Shown piece by piece: positions 6,482-6,701 of a stretch of DNA of 6,701 bases. Numbering within the stretch: the stretch's first letter is position 1; each line of letters opens with the position of its first letter. The notes under the pieces are model-generated. The model saw only the letters and a program-made list of their open reading frames with translations. It was not told the DNA's origin and ran no database searches. Source of the stretch: Geobacter sp. GTDB taxonomy: Bacteria > Desulfobacterota > Desulfuromonadia > Geobacterales > Pseudopelobacteraceae. The stretch is from assembly GCA_027346925.1 (NCBI GenBank), contig DAIERH010000130.1, positions 1-6,701 of the forward strand, written 5' to 3'. The translations under genes were made by a program, and so were the position numbers.

Positions 6482-6510
6482 TTGATATCACGTCGTCGGC
6501 AGGCAGTCAA
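6482..6510 (-). promoter_or_regulatory. Sigma-70 promoter for the ptsH-ptsI-pilD cluster
   Basis: On the minus strand TTGACT (6510-6505, 5 of 6 matches to the -35 consensus) and TATCAA (6487-6482, 4 of 6) are separated by exactly 17 nt. Transcription would start near 6475, leaving a leader of about 37 nt before ptsH. It lies downstream of a terminator for the preceding transcript, which supports a fresh start here. No other promoter is evident in the tight stretch down to the kinase gene. Confidence 0.62.
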
Positions 6511-6566
6511 GAAAAGCGGCGTTCCGTGATGAATCGTGGTTCCCCGTGGGAGGGGGATGCCGGCAG

Positions 6567-6580
6567 CGGAACCGGTTCCG
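6567..6580. promoter_or_regulatory. 14-bp perfect palindrome upstream of the ptsH promoter
   Basis: CGGAACCGGTTCCG is a perfect palindrome centred about 98 bp upstream of the predicted ptsH start. Its position suits an activator or other dimeric regulator site, but GC-rich palindromes of this size can occur by chance, and no second copy was seen in the window. Confidence 0.25.
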
Positions 6581-6611
6581 GGAGCCGCCGGACGGAGAGG
6601 CGTTCGCCGTG

Positions 6612-6648
6612 AAAAGAACGCCCCGCTCCGGCTTGTCCGGGGCGGGGC
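6612..6648 (-). terminator. Intrinsic terminator of the gene upstream of ptsH
   Basis: On the minus strand GCCCCGCCCCGG (6648-6637), loop ACAAG, and CCGGAGCGGGGC (6631-6620) form a 12-bp stem with one C-A mismatch, followed by GTTCTTTT (6619-6612). This is a strong rho-independent terminator in the direction of ptsH. The plus strand has no T-tract after the hairpin, so it is one-directional. It probably ends the transcript of a gene beyond the right edge; the 53 nt from 6649 to 6701 show no recognisable protein in any frame. Confidence 0.82.
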
Positions 6649-6701
6649 TGTGTGGTGGTTGCGGCGCGGCGGGCATCTGGGGGCGCAACGTTGGGCTCGG
6701 G

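Noticed and set aside
6439..6510. Longer HPr beginning at 6510
   Set aside because: The added 24 residues do not belong to the HPr family, the codon lies in the -35 box, and the ATG at 6438 puts the active histidine at position 15.
6488..6688. Minus-strand open frame of 66 codons from a TTG at 6688
   Set aside because: It runs through the terminator hairpin and the promoter, has no ribosome site noted and no recognisable protein character.

Overview
The window is high-GC bacterial chromosome in which every credible gene lies on the minus strand, so transcription runs from the right edge to the left. HPr, enzyme I, a type IV prepilin peptidase, a histidine kinase, a sigma-54-dependent response regulator and a periplasmic DsbC-like protein with a CxxCH motif, together with the style of the sequences, suggest a Desulfuromonadales/Geobacterales bacterium (Geobacter and relatives). 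This assignment is from recognition of protein style, not from a search.

From right to left: 6701-6439 is non-coding, with a strong intrinsic terminator for an unseen upstream gene (6612-6648), a 14-bp perfect palindrome (6567-6580) and a good sigma-70 promoter (6482-6510). A compact gene cluster follows: ptsH (HPr), 4 nt, ptsI (enzyme I), a 4-nt ATGA overlap, pilD (prepilin peptidase), 3 nt, and a GTG-started membrane histidine kinase. A 92-nt gap holding a 74-bp palindromic double-hairpin repeat, which also supplies the kinase stop codon, separates the kinase from its likely partner, an NtrC-family response regulator with receiver, AAA+ and Fis-type HTH domains. A 171-nt intergenic region (482-652) then leads to a secreted DsbC-like thiol-disulfide protein that runs off the left edge.

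ptsH and ptsI would make the PEP -> EI -> HPr phosphate chain; conserved His15 and Ser46 in HPr suggest a regulatory PTS that may be controlled by HPr kinase. No sugar permease is visible. pilD processes and methylates type IV pilin and type II secretion pseudopilins. Kinase and regulator form a two-component pair that should act at sigma-54 promoters. The intergenic region before the DsbC-like gene holds what such a regulator would need: a GG-N10-GC (-24/-12) element and, about 95 and 138 bp upstream of the predicted start, two GCAA-N3-TTGC dyads centred 43 bp apart. I infer that the regulator may control this neighbour.

All genes belong to known families and no wholly new system is evident. 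The points most worth a second look are the putative sigma-54 circuit, the palindromic element inside the operon, the GAFTDA variant of the sigma-54-contact loop, the CxxCH motif in the DsbC-like protein, and the coupling of PTS genes to pilin processing.
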